DNA from: Legionellales bacterium
Lineage (GTDB): Bacteria > Pseudomonadota > Gammaproteobacteria > JAHCLG01
Direction: 5' to 3'
DNA: 64,000 bases
NCBI GenBank assembly: GCA_026125385.1
Contig: JAHCLG010000006.1
Location: 1 to 64,000 of the forward strand
Shown here one piece after another: positions 19,504-31,213 of this stretch; position 1 is the first letter of the stretch; every line of letters begins with the position of its first letter. The translations under genes and the position numbers were made by a program. The notes beneath the pieces were generated by a model. It ran no database searches and was not told the origin of the DNA. It saw nothing but the letters and a program-made list of their open reading frames with translations.

Positions 19504-22500
19504 ATGATGAAAATGAAATCACTATTAACTACGTTTCTTTGTTTGCTGGCATTCGGCATACCTTGTGCGACAACAGCCGCGCCCTTAAATTTAGCCGATA
19601 GTCCATTATTTTTAACCGATACGGTGCCACCGCTCACTATGTTGGTGTTAGGACGTGATCATAAATTATTTTATGAAGCGTATAACGATGCTGCCGATAT
19701 CGATGGCGATGGCGTAATTGATGTGGGCTACAAACCCGATACTATCGATTATTATGGTTATTTTGATTCTTATAAATGTTATAGCTATGGCAGTAGTCGT
19801 TTTAATCCTGTGAGTGTCACGGCAAATAAAAAATGCAGTGGGCAATGGAGTGGCGATTTTTTAAATTATTTAACCATGACGCGCATGGATATTTTACGCA
19901 AATCGTTATATGGCGGTTTCCGCTCTACCGATTCCAATACGGCTACTATTCTCGAGCGCGCTCGTATTGTGCAAGACGCGCATAGTTGGGGTAAGGAATA
20001 TCGAAGCATCGCAGTCGATGGCTATAATATTGCAGATTACACACCCTATTCCGCACCCACTGGAAGCAACCGACATTTATTTGCCAATACCACATTGCAA
20101 TCGGATGCCAGCGGACATCCACGGTTACGGGTACTACTTAATAGCGGTTATCGCATTTGGGAATGGGTGAGTATTGAACGTCCGGTGGCGAATAATCGAG
20201 TGCTCAACGGGGGAAGTGGTCCCACTGTGACACCTACAGATTTTTACGTACGCGTTTTAGTGTGCGCGTCGGGGTTAGAAGAAAATAATTGCCAAAGTTA
20301 TCCTAATGGTAATTCTAAACCCATAGGCTTATTGCATCGCTTTGGTGAAAATCAATCGATGAAATTTGGACTGATCACGGGTTCTTGGGGAAAAAACTTA
20401 TCCGGCGGTATGCTACGAAAAAATATTGGTTATATCACTGATGAAATTGATCCCAACAGCGGTATTTTAACGGCGACGACGGGCATCATCAGAACAATTA
20501 ATAATATGCGTATTTTGGGATTTAGTAGTGGTTACGAACATACCTCGAATTGCGGATATATTTTTGATCGCAAATTTTTCGAAGGAGAATGCCGAGCCTG
20601 GGGCAATCCCATTGCGGAAATGATGTATGAATCATTGCGTTATTTTGCGGGAAAAGGCTCGCCGACTGCCGATTATTATTACCTCGGTGGCGATGACGCC
20701 GCACTTGGCATGCCCGCTCCTGCTTGGCAAAATCCCTATGCCCCCGCCAATAATCCTTATTGTGCAAAACCCAATATGTTAGTAATTTCAGATACCAATC
20801 CCTCTTACGACAGTGATCAACTTCCTGGTAGTGCGTTTGGTTCTTTTACCGGTGATTTATCGGGATTAAACGTGAGCACTCTGGGTCAAACCATTTGGGA
20901 TCATGAAATGGGTGGACCTCAATCAAAATTTATTGGCGTGAGTGGTGCTGATAACGATGAAGCGCCAACCTTAAAAACGATTACCAGTTTTGGCAATATT
21001 CGAGGACTTGCTCCTGAAGAACCTACTAAAGAAGGTTCCTATTATTCAGCCAGCGTGGCGTATTTCGGTGCAACTAACGATTTAAACAGCGCGCAAGGTA
21101 ATCAAAAGGCCAAAACATTTACCATGACTTTTTCATCTCCTGTAGCCACGATCCCCATTCAAGTCGGCGATAAAACCATTACTATTGCACCTTTTGCAAA
21201 ATCGGTGGGCGGCTGTAAAGGCAATGGGTATATGCCGACCAATACCATTGTTGATTTCTATGTTGAAGGATTAGGCCCAACAGTCGGTGTATTTCGAGTC
21301 AATTTTGAAGATGCTGAACAAGGTGCCGATCATGATATGGATGCTATCGTGCGTTATAGCTATCAAGTGAATGCCAATAATACGGTGAGTATTACACTAA
21401 ATAGTACCTATGCCGCCGGTTGTATTATCCAACACATGGGATATGTGATTTCCGGCACCACCGCCGATGGCACTTATTTAGAAGTTCGCGATGCGGATAC
21501 TAGCACAGGTGCGGATGTCGATTATTTTTTAGATACCCCCCCAGGGCAATTGCCGGGTGGTAATTGGAATGATAATACGGCATTACCTTTAAATACCACT
21601 CGAACTTTTACCCCGAGCGCAACTGGCGTTGCAACACCTGTGTTACCCAATCCACTATGGTATGCTGCAAAATGGGGAAGTTTTAATGATATTAATGGCA
21701 ATAATATTCCCGATAATCCATTAGAATGGGATGTAGATGGAGATGGCGTGCCAGATAATTATTTTTTAGTTTCTCAACCACAATTTATCGAACAACAATT
21801 AACAACGTTATTTAATAATGTCTTAGCACAATCGAGTTCCGCCTCCAGTAGTTCGGTAAATAGTAGCGCATTAAATTCGGAAACCAGGCTTTATCAAGCA
21901 AAATTTAATAGTGAAAATTGGACTGGGTCATTACTTTCATTTGCCCTTAATCCAGCCACCGGCGCATTAATTACTACGGGCTCGGGTCCATTCGGTTCAT
22001 TATGGGACGCCGGATTAATTTTGGATAATCAAAATTGGAGTTCTGGACGTGAAATTATTACTTATCTAAAAGCCAGTAATACCGGCGTAAAATATGATTG
22101 GTCTACTGTGGGCACGACGGTGCAAAATTATCATCATATTAATCCGGTGTCGGGGGTTTCAGATAGCCAAGGACAAGCACGTCTCGAATATATTCGCGGT
22201 AAACGCAATGCAGAAATTCAAAATGGTGGAACGTTTAGAAACCGCGATCATGTCATGGGAGATATTGTCAATTCATCTCCAGTATTTGTCACCTATCCGA
22301 GTTTTCCTTATGCGGCATTAGCGTTTCCTTCCGGATCGGCTGAAACTGGCAGTTCTGCTGAAACCTATGCGCAATTTAAAGCCAATAATATTAATCGGCA
22401 GGCGATGTTATACGTGGGTGCTAATGATGGCATGCTTCATTTTGTGAATGCTAATAATGGTCGAATTGAAATGTCGTATATTCCAGCCGCAGTGTTGCCG

Positions 22501-23847
22501 CGCTTAAATGTCTTAACCAATCCCGATTATGCTCATCAATATTTTGTGGATGGTAGTCCCAATGTCGGTGACGTCTTTTTTTCTACCGATCAAAAATGGC
22601 ATACCGTTTTAGCCAGCGGATTAAACAAAGGTGGACAAGCGATTTTCGCATTGGATATTACCAATCCTACTTTATTTGCCGATGAAAATAATGCCTCGCA
22701 AATTGTGTTGTGGGAATTTAACGATAGCGATGATGCAGATTTAGGTTACACCTTCAGTCAACCTCAAATTGTGCGTTTAAATAACGGTCAATGGGCTGCC
22801 ATTTTTGGTAATGGCTATAACAATACGGTCGCGGATGGTAATGCGAGTACTACTGGAAATGCCGTTTTATATATTGTTGATATTAGAACAGGTACTTTAA
22901 TCAAAAAAATCGATACCGGAGTGGGTAGCTCGAGTGATCCACTCGCCACGGGCAGACCGAATGGACTTGCCACACCGGCTGTTGCCGATATTGACGGTGA
23001 TTTTATTGCAGATTATGTCTATGCTGGAGATTTATTTGGCAATCTGTGGAAATTTGATCTGCGCGATGCCAATCCAGCCAATTGGGGAGTAAGCTTTAGT
23101 GGTCAACCGCTTTTTGTAGCTATCGATGCTTCTAGCAATCGTCAACCGATTACTTCACAACCTTCATTAGGGGTTGTTGAAAATTCACCGCGCGGCATTT
23201 ATGTCTTTTTTGGCACCGGAAAATACATTGAAGCGTCTGATAACAATCCTGCAACGTCAGGCGTGCAAACGTTTTACGGCGTCAAAGATTTGCATACGAC
23301 ACCTACCATTCGGGGGCAATTATTACAACAACAAATTTTAGCGGAACAAACTTACGTAGGAGGAGATAATCCTACCATCCGTGTGGTCAGCAATAATTTC
23401 ATCAGTGCGGTACAACGCGGTTGGTATTTAGATTTACAAGTCAGTGGTCAACCGGCAACGGGTGAGAGACAAGTCACACGTTCAATTATTCGCAACAAAA
23501 AAATTATTTTCACGACAATTATTCCTTCGCAAAATGTCTGTGAATTTGGAGGCACCGGTTGGCTCATGGAATTAGATATGAATGACGGATCGCGTTTGGA
23601 TAATACGCCCTTTGATTTAAACAAAGATAATGATTTTACCGACAGCGATAAAGTCAGTTATGCAGGCGCACCCATCAGTGCCAGTGGCATAAAATCGAGT
23701 TCGGGTTTAATTCAACCACCGAGTATTATCTCTACTCCAACGATAGAATATAAATATTCAACCAGTACCAGTGGTAATATTGAAATTGTTGGCGAAAATC
23801 CTGGGTTAAATGATTGGGGCAGACAATCATGGATCCAAGTCCGTTAA
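19504..23847 (+). CDS. pilY1: PilY1-type pilus tip adhesin / assembly factor
   Basis: Starts at the ATG at 19504 (a GTG at 19498 is in frame), giving about 1447 aa with an N-terminal signal (LLTTFLCLLAFGIPCATTAAP). Domains in order: a long variable N-terminal region with Asp-rich loops (DIDGDGVIDVGY near residue 75; DVDGDGVPDNYF near 755), then a C-terminal beta-propeller with YVGANDGMLHFVNA. The calcium loop DIDGDFIAD is at about residues 1162-1170, followed by YVYAGDLFGNLWKFDL. In P. aeruginosa PilY1, calcium bound at the equivalent loop controls pilus extension and retraction. I see no clear MIDAS-type von Willebrand A domain. Last gene of the operon; only 8 bp separate its stop from that of the convergent membrane protein gene. 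Confidence 0.93.
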   Translation: MMKMKSLLTTFLCLLAFGIPCATTAAPLNLADSPLFLTDTVPPLTMLVLGRDHKLFYEAYNDAADIDGDGVIDVGYKPDTIDYYGYFDSYKCYSYGSSRFNPVSVTANKKCSGQWSGDFLNYLTMTRMDILRKSLYGGFRSTDSNTATILERARIVQDAHSWGKEYRSIAVDGYNIADYTPYSAPTGSNRHLFANTTLQSDASGHPRLRVLLNSGYRIWEWVSIERPVANNRVLNGGSGPTVTPTDFYVRVLVCASGLEENNCQSYPNGNSKPIGLLHRFGENQSMKFGLITGSWGKNLSGGMLRKNIGYITDEIDPNSGILTATTGIIRTINNMRILGFSSGYEHTSNCGYIFDRKFFEGECRAWGNPIAEMMYESLRYFAGKGSPTADYYYLGGDDAALGMPAPAWQNPYAPANNPYCAKPNMLVISDTNPSYDSDQLPGSAFGSFTGDLSGLNVSTLGQTIWDHEMGGPQSKFIGVSGADNDEAPTLKTITSFGNIRGLAPEEPTKEGSYYSASVAYFGATNDLNSAQGNQKAKTFTMTFSSPVATIPIQVGDKTITIAPFAKSVGGCKGNGYMPTNTIVDFYVEGLGPTVGVFRVNFEDAEQGADHDMDAIVRYSYQVNANNTVSITLNSTYAAGCIIQHMGYVISGTTADGTYLEVRDADTSTGADVDYFLDTPPGQLPGGNWNDNTALPLNTTRTFTPSATGVATPVLPNPLWYAAKWGSFNDINGNNIPDNPLEWDVDGDGVPDNYFLVSQPQFIEQQLTTLFNNVLAQSSSASSSSVNSSALNSETRLYQAKFNSENWTGSLLSFALNPATGALITTGSGPFGSLWDAGLILDNQNWSSGREIITYLKASNTGVKYDWSTVGTTVQNYHHINPVSGVSDSQGQARLEYIRGKRNAEIQNGGTFRNRDHVMGDIVNSSPVFVTYPSFPYAALAFPSGSAETGSSAETYAQFKANNINRQAMLYVGANDGMLHFVNANNGRIEMSYIPAAVLPRLNVLTNPDYAHQYFVDGSPNVGDVFFSTDQKWHTVLASGLNKGGQAIFALDITNPTLFADENNASQIVLWEFNDSDDADLGYTFSQPQIVRLNNGQWAAIFGNGYNNTVADGNASTTGNAVLYIVDIRTGTLIKKIDTGVGSSSDPLATGRPNGLATPAVADIDGDFIADYVYAGDLFGNLWKFDLRDANPANWGVSFSGQPLFVAIDASSNRQPITSQPSLGVVENSPRGIYVFFGTGKYIEASDNNPATSGVQTFYGVKDLHTTPTIRGQLLQQQILAEQTYVGGDNPTIRVVSNNFISAVQRGWYLDLQVSGQPATGERQVTRSIIRNKKIIFTTIIPSQNVCEFGGTGWLMELDMNDGSRLDNTPFDLNKDNDFTDSDKVSYAGAPISASGIKSSSGLIQPPSIISTPTIEYKYSTSTSGNIEIVGENPGLNDWGRQSWIQVR

Positions 23848-23855
23848 TAGCACTC

Positions 23856-25055
23856 TCAAGGCACGCTAAATAATTCTGCCAAACTAATTGTTAGATTTTC
23901 TTTTATGGCTTGATTGGCAGCGATTAAATTAGGAAAATTTTCGGAGTGAGTAAGCTCGTGTTCATTGGGTAATTTCCAGGGTAAATCTTGGTAGAGTTGA
24001 TATAAATTAATTGCTGATAAATCTCGGCTTAAAATATAGTGATCGCGATCGACGACGTGAAGATAGCGCGCTTTCAACAATACCTTGATGTGATCTTCTG
24101 GAGCGATGGGATAATCGCCCGTATAGGATTTTAATAATTCAAATAAGGAGAGTGCTTGGCCTTGACGTTGAGCTTGCCAAAATAAATTTAAATAGGTTAA
24201 TGCTTGAATAAACGCACTACCCTCTTGAGGTGCTCGGTAAACGTTGCGCTGACTTATGGAATGAGTGAGTAACACGCCGAATAAAATAATTATCCAAGAT
24301 AAATATACCCATAAGAAAAAAATCGGGATGGTCGCAAGTGCGCCATAAATCATTTGATAGCTGGAAAAATGTAAGATATAAACTGTAAATGTTTTTTTAG
24401 CCAGTTCAAAACAAACCGCCGCAATTGCAGCGCCCACTAAACCCGCTTTTAATGGCACTTTAGTATTGGGGATCACGGAATATAAAATATAAAATGCCAA
24501 CGTAGTAATAAAAATGGCGCTCAAATTTAAAATCAATGTCGCATGTGCCATTTTATTAGCCGTGCCTTGCAGTAAGGGTAATGATAATACATAGGAACTC
24601 ACCACGAAACTGGCGCCTAATAAAATCGGAGTCAGTGTTAGCATTGCCCAATACACTAAAAAAGCCGATAACCCTTGGCGTTTTTGCCGAACTTTCCAAA
24701 TTAAATTAAAGGATTTTTCTAAACTGCGGATCATTAATAACGCAGTAACCATTAAAAATAACAAACCCGAAACCGATAATTTCGCCGCTTGATTCATAAA
24801 ATTTTGCAAATAACTGACAATTAATTGTCCTGAGTTAACTAAAAAATGGGAAAAAATAAATTGTTGAATTTGGGTAGCAACGTGTTGAAATACCGGAAAG
24901 CTTGCAAGAATAGTGACAGTCACCGACATCAGCGGAACAATGGCCAATAAACTGGTAACTGTGAGCACGGCGGCTTGTTCATAATACCCTTCGGAAAAAA
25001 AACGTTTAATTATTATTTGCAAAAAATTCAACTGGGCAACTATTTGTTTTTTCAT
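23856..25055 (-). CDS. YihY/BrkB family inner-membrane protein
   Basis: About 399 aa from the ATG at 25055 (a TTG at 25061 is in frame). The N-terminal 280 residues form six transmembrane helices with the YihY hallmarks YYEQAAVLTVTSLLAIVPL near residue 21 and PIFFLWVYLSWIIILFG near 245. A soluble C-terminal domain of about 120 residues (YTGDYPIAPEDHIKVLLKARYL) looks winged-helix-like. The family was once called ribonuclease BN by error; its role is unknown. Confidence 0.88.
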   Translation of the reverse strand: MKKQIVAQLNFLQIIIKRFFSEGYYEQAAVLTVTSLLAIVPLMSVTVTILASFPVFQHVATQIQQFIFSHFLVNSGQLIVSYLQNFMNQAAKLSVSGLLFLMVTALLMIRSLEKSFNLIWKVRQKRQGLSAFLVYWAMLTLTPILLGASFVVSSYVLSLPLLQGTANKMAHATLILNLSAIFITTLAFYILYSVIPNTKVPLKAGLVGAAIAAVCFELAKKTFTVYILHFSSYQMIYGALATIPIFFLWVYLSWIIILFGVLLTHSISQRNVYRAPQEGSAFIQALTYLNLFWQAQRQGQALSLFELLKSYTGDYPIAPEDHIKVLLKARYLHVVDRDHYILSRDLSAINLYQLYQDLPWKLPNEHELTHSENFPNLIAANQAIKENLTISLAELFSVP

Positions 25056-25108
25056 GGACAATTTTCTTAGCTCATGTTAATTTCGATCATTGTGGATTTT
25101 TTTAATAA

Positions 25109-26661
<1,553 letters not shown>

Positions 26662-26687
<26 letters not shown>

Positions 26688-27588
26688 CCACTTCACAATC
26701 TTGAACAATTTGTTGTTGTAATAGTTCAAAGGAGGCGAATTTTTTTTCGTTGCGAATTTTATGGCAAAATTCCATGGTGATGTGCTGACCGTAAATTGTT
26801 TGATTAAAATTAAATAAGTGCACTTCCACTACCGTAGTGATGCCATCGACCGTAGGACGTTTACCAATATTGACAACACCCTGAATTTTTTCTTGAGTCA
26901 CTCCACTTACCCTTACCGCAAACACACCTAACAACGGTGATACTAAGCGATTTAACCGAATATTGGCCGTGGGAAAACCAATGGTATGTCCACGCCTGGC
27001 ACCGTGGCGCACGCGGCCACTCATAAAATAAGGTCTTCCCAATAATGTTTCTGCAAGCTTGAAATTATCTTCGGCCAAGGCTAAACGAATACGCGTGCTA
27101 CTAATGCGCTCATCGGCATATAATAGGGTTGGTGTATTTTCAACGGTAAAGCCGTAGTGTTTACCACGGTTAAGTAACAAATCAAAATCGCCTTGGCGTT
27201 GATGTCCAAAGCGAAAGTCATCGCCAACAATTAAATGTTGAATGTTTAATTGTTGATGTAAAATTTTTTCAATAAAATCATCTGCGCTCATTTCAGCCAA
27301 AGTGTGATTAAAAGCCAGCATCACCACATAATCTAGATGATACTTTTTAAGTAACATTAATTTTTCGCGTAATGCGGTTAATCGCGCGGGTGCGTTATTG
27401 GGTTGAAAAAATTCTGTAGGTGTCGGTTCAAATAAAATGACTACACTAGGGATATTGCGTTGTTCAGCCAGATGAACCAAACGTTGCAAAATTGCATGGT
27501 GACCTAAATGCAATCCATCAAAATTACCGATTGTTGCCACACAGTGTTGAATTTGAGTAAGCTGATTTAAACGATGAAGAAAATGCAT
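26662..27588 (-). CDS. ribF: Bifunctional riboflavin kinase / FAD synthetase
   Basis: A 308-aa protein with an N-terminal nucleotidyltransferase domain (ATIGNFDGLHLGHHAIL, residues 18-34; ISSTRIRLALAEDN) and a C-terminal flavokinase domain (GHTIGFPTANIRL; GVVNIGKRPTV). It converts riboflavin to FMN and then FAD. The start overlaps the murJ stop by one base (TAATG), the usual murJ-ribF arrangement. No ileS follows; the next gene is convergent. Confidence 0.96.
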
Positions 27589-29162
27589 TATTCAACCTTA
27601 TTTTGTAATAATTCTTGAAGTTTAAACCCACTCAACCACAAGGCAGTGATATAACTGACTATTGCTAAAAATAAAAATAACACTAAATGAGCTGCACGAT
27701 ACCACGCAGGCCAGGTTAGCCAATGTTGAATGTGTGGTTGTAAACTCTTAAGAGTGATAACTAATATTAAATTAGCAAATAAAATTCTTAACAAAAATTT
27801 TTTAATCCCACTTTGCCAGAAAAAAATATTACGTTTAATTAATAAATAGCCTAAACAACCGGCATTTAACCAGGCAGCAAGCGAGGTTGCTAACGCCAAG
27901 CCTGCATGAGCCAAAGGAAAAATTAAAATAAGATTTAACAGAGTATTGGTGATTAAAGCGATGACACCAATTTTGACCGGCGTTTTAATATCTTGTCGAG
28001 CATAAAATCCCGACGCTAAAATTTTAATCAGCATAAATGCTGGAATACCTAAGGAAAACGCTTGTAAACTTTGACTAGCCATTACTACATCGTGTATTTT
28101 AAATTCGCCGTAATGAAAAAGCGTGGCTAAAATCGGGCCAGATAATAAATAAAGCCCTAGGGTTGCTGGAATTCCTAAAAATAACACACAACGAATTCCC
28201 CAATCGAGTGTTGCGGCAAATGCATTTTGAGATTGCTCAGCATGTTTGCGTGATAAGTGTGGAAGAATCACGGTAGCAATCGCCACGCCAAAAACCCCCA
28301 AGGGAAACTGGCTAAGTCTGTCGGAATAATAAAGCCAGGACACGCTGCCAATGGGTAACCACGAAGCAAAAATGGTATCGATTAAAATATTAATTTGCGC
28401 CACTGACACACCAAATAAAGCCGGCACCATTAATTTTAGCACCCGTCGCACCGCAGGGTCGCGCCATAATGGAACGGGAAAAACTAATAAATTTAATCGC
28501 CAAATAAACGGTAACTGAAATACTAATTGAACTAATCCAGAAAAAAATACGCCCCATGCTAACGCCATGACCGGAACAGCAAATAAATGTGCGCCCCACA
28601 GTGCGGCAATAATCATCACAATGTTTAATAACGTCGGTGTGAAAGCAGGAATTGCAAATTTATCGTAGGTATTTAACACCGCAGCAGTCAAAGCGGCTAA
28701 GGAAATAAAAAATAAATAGGGGAAAGTAATGACTAACATGTGAGAGCTGAGTTGAAAACGCAGATCAGTGGTTTTAAATCCTGGAGCAAAAACATGTACC
28801 ACCCAGGGTGCCATTAACATTGCCAGCACAGTCACGATAAATAGGATTAAGGCCAAAAAACCTGACATATGACTAACAAATTTACGCACTGTTTGATGAT
28901 CGTGTTGTTTGCGGTATTCTGAAAGCACGGGTACAAAGGCTTGTGAAAAAGCCCCTTCTGCGAATAATCGGCGCATGAAACTGGGAATTTTAAATGCCAC
29001 TAAAAAAGCATCTACTTCCGCTCCCGCACCAAAAATTTGGGCGATAACCATATCGCGAGCAAACCCTAAAATGCGCGAAACCAAGGTTAAGCTTGCCACC
29101 AATATTGTTGAGCGCCAGAGTCGTGGCTTGCGAGCAGTAGAGGAGTTGGTGTTGGCTGTCAT
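27588..29162 (-). CDS. murJ: Lipid II flippase MurJ
   Basis: A 524-aa MOP-family protein with about 14 transmembrane helices. Signatures are LTLVSRILGFARDMVIAQIFG at the N-terminus, FLVAFKIPSFMRRLFAEGAFSQAFVPV, and FGVAIATVILPHLSRKHA in the middle. It flips lipid II across the inner membrane for peptidoglycan synthesis and is essential. It is first in the murJ-ribF pair. A TATAAT is on its strand at 29195-29200, about 33 nt upstream, without a clear -35. Confidence 0.96.
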   Translation of the reverse strand: MTANTNSSTARKPRLWRSTILVASLTLVSRILGFARDMVIAQIFGAGAEVDAFLVAFKIPSFMRRLFAEGAFSQAFVPVLSEYRKQHDHQTVRKFVSHMSGFLALILFIVTVLAMLMAPWVVHVFAPGFKTTDLRFQLSSHMLVITFPYLFFISLAALTAAVLNTYDKFAIPAFTPTLLNIVMIIAALWGAHLFAVPVMALAWGVFFSGLVQLVFQLPFIWRLNLLVFPVPLWRDPAVRRVLKLMVPALFGVSVAQINILIDTIFASWLPIGSVSWLYYSDRLSQFPLGVFGVAIATVILPHLSRKHAEQSQNAFAATLDWGIRCVLFLGIPATLGLYLLSGPILATLFHYGEFKIHDVVMASQSLQAFSLGIPAFMLIKILASGFYARQDIKTPVKIGVIALITNTLLNLILIFPLAHAGLALATSLAAWLNAGCLGYLLIKRNIFFWQSGIKKFLLRILFANLILVITLKSLQPHIQHWLTWPAWYRAAHLVLFLFLAIVSYITALWLSGFKLQELLQNKVE

Positions 29163-29370
29163 GAAGTAACACTTATTGGCGTTTAAAAGGCGATATTATA
29201 CTCAACCGCCAAGAAGATGCGAGTAACATCGCAGGAAATTTTGATCAGTGTCTCATCAATAGTAGTAGCACCGATCGCAAATAAAACCCTTGTATTTCAA
29301 AAAAAACTCAATACACTATCGGGCAAGGTTGGCCCCTGGGTTGACCCACCAAGCAGAGGGATTAAGAGCT

Positions 29371-30969
29371 ATGTTATATAAGAATGCCATGAAACAATTC
29401 ACACGCAATAAATTTATTCACTGGGGTTTAACCAGCTTATTATTAATAAGCGGTGCCTTTTATCAAGCTGCGTTTGCGCAAAAGCCCATGCACCCCAACA
29501 CGGCAGCACATGGTGCAAGTCAAGTCAGTTACCCCACATATCCCACCATTGATTACTCAAAATATTCTGCCGAGGATGTAAAAATTATTCAACACGGGGA
29601 ATATCTCGCTAAAATTGGTGACTGTATTGCTTGCCACACTAATTCTGCTGAAGGGACAGCGCCCTTTGCTGGCGGTCTACCTTTTAAAACACCCTTTGGA
29701 ATATTTTATTCACCCAATATTACCCCCGATAAACAAACGGGTATGGGAAATTGGACAGAGACGGATTTTAAAACCGCATTAAGAGATGGCATTGGTCCCC
29801 ATGGAAACTATTATCCAGTATTTCCTTTCGTGTATTTTAATCAAATTACCGATCAAGACATTCAAGATCTTTGGGCCTATTTCCGTGCGATTCCCGCCGT
29901 CAATTTGCGTAATCGTAAAAATAAAGTGGCGTTTCCTTTTAATATTCGCTTTTTACAAGCCGGTTGGAAAGTATTATTTTTCCAATTTCATAAAGGCCAA
30001 TTTCAATATGATCCAAAACAATCCGCCGCGTGGAATCGTGGACGTTACCTGGTGGATGGCTTAGGTCATTGTGCTATGTGTCACAGTCCAATGAATCTCT
30101 TTGGCGCTTCTGATCGGAATTTGTATTTAAGTGGTAATTTTGTTAATGGTTATTACGCGCCCAATATCACTTCCGCTACCTTAGCAAAATATTCCATCGA
30201 CGAGATTGTGAAAGTGTTTTCGCAAGAAGAAATGTTAGGCAATAGTGGTAAAGTGCAAGGACCGATGGAAGAAGTGGATCGCGATAGCTTGAAATATTTG
30301 CAACAGCAAGATTTAATCGCCATTGCCACGTATTTAAAAACCGTACCCGCCATTCAACCTAAAGTCGAAAAAGTCGAAGGTGGTTCAGCATTAGCCATTG
30401 GGGCAAAAGTTTATGATGCGCATTGTGGTGTTTGTCATAATACGGGAGCTGCGGGTGCACCAATTAAAGGTAATGCCGCCGATTGGAAACCACGCATTGC
30501 CCAAGGCATGGATACCTTATTCAAACATGCTATTCAAGGAATTAACTCGATGCCACCAAAAGGTACGTGCATGAGTTGCTCGGATGATGAAATCAAAGAT
30601 GCGGTACGGTATTTAGTCAATGAAGCCGAAGGAAAAAATGCTTCAAGTTCGGCACCTCAACCAGCACGCACAGCCCCACCGGTTGTAGACACCTCGTTAG
30701 AGTTAGGTCGTAAGGTTTATGGCCAATCTTGTGCGATGTGCCATGCCGATGGAAAATACGGAGCACCCATTTTAGGTGATAAAGACGCTTGGGAAAAAAT
30801 CTTAACCCAAGATGGCGGCATGCCCACGGTATTCGAACATGCGATTAACGGCTATAAACTTCATCCGAAAAAAGGCGCGTGTTTAGAATGTCAAAACTCG
30901 GATATTCAAGCCGCCGTGAAATACATTATTCAAGAAAGTATCCCCGATCGTAATGTATCGTTGTGGTAA
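29371..30969 (+). CDS. Periplasmic tetraheme cytochrome c
   Basis: About 532 aa from the ATG at 29371 (AGAGGG upstream); 29389 is also possible and gives a tidier signal peptide (FIHWGLTSLLLISGAFYQAAFA). There are four CxxCH sites: CIACH and CAMCH in the N-terminal half, CGVCH and CAMCH in the C-terminal half. The N-terminal part (GGLPFKTPFGIFYSPNITPD) resembles the cytochrome subunit of membrane alcohol/gluconate dehydrogenases. The C-terminal part holds two c5-like domains, each with a later Cys pair (CMSC, CLEC). Directly upstream of coxB, it probably delivers electrons to the oxidase. The fusion of AdhB-like and c5-like modules is worth noting. Confidence 0.85.
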   Translation: MLYKNAMKQFTRNKFIHWGLTSLLLISGAFYQAAFAQKPMHPNTAAHGASQVSYPTYPTIDYSKYSAEDVKIIQHGEYLAKIGDCIACHTNSAEGTAPFAGGLPFKTPFGIFYSPNITPDKQTGMGNWTETDFKTALRDGIGPHGNYYPVFPFVYFNQITDQDIQDLWAYFRAIPAVNLRNRKNKVAFPFNIRFLQAGWKVLFFQFHKGQFQYDPKQSAAWNRGRYLVDGLGHCAMCHSPMNLFGASDRNLYLSGNFVNGYYAPNITSATLAKYSIDEIVKVFSQEEMLGNSGKVQGPMEEVDRDSLKYLQQQDLIAIATYLKTVPAIQPKVEKVEGGSALAIGAKVYDAHCGVCHNTGAAGAPIKGNAADWKPRIAQGMDTLFKHAIQGINSMPPKGTCMSCSDDEIKDAVRYLVNEAEGKNASSSAPQPARTAPPVVDTSLELGRKVYGQSCAMCHADGKYGAPILGDKDAWEKILTQDGGMPTVFEHAINGYKLHPKKGACLECQNSDIQAAVKYIIQESIPDRNVSLW

Positions 30970-30998
30970 AACCGTATTTCACGCCCATGACATCACAG

Positions 30999-31034
30999 TT
31001 ATCCCACTTGGAGTATCTACTTTAAGTGGGATAA
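30999..31034 (+). terminator. Hairpin between the tetraheme cytochrome and coxB
   Basis: TTATCCCACTT at 30999-31009 pairs perfectly over 11 bp with AAGTGGGATAA at 31024-31034, around a 14-nt loop. The following TTTAATTA is T-rich but broken, so it may be a terminator or an attenuator before the cox operon. Confidence 0.6.
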
Positions 31035-31213
31035 TTTAATTATCCTCTTACCTCTCACAATAATTGTTTGGCATACGCTTTTTTCTTGCAAATAAATCAA
31101 TGATTAAGCCTATACTTGTGCCCATAATTCGGTTTACAATGGTCTCACTAAAATTCCAACGGTCAAACAGTATTGTTTGATTTCGCACTGGCTGATACAA
31201 GGAGAGTGGACGT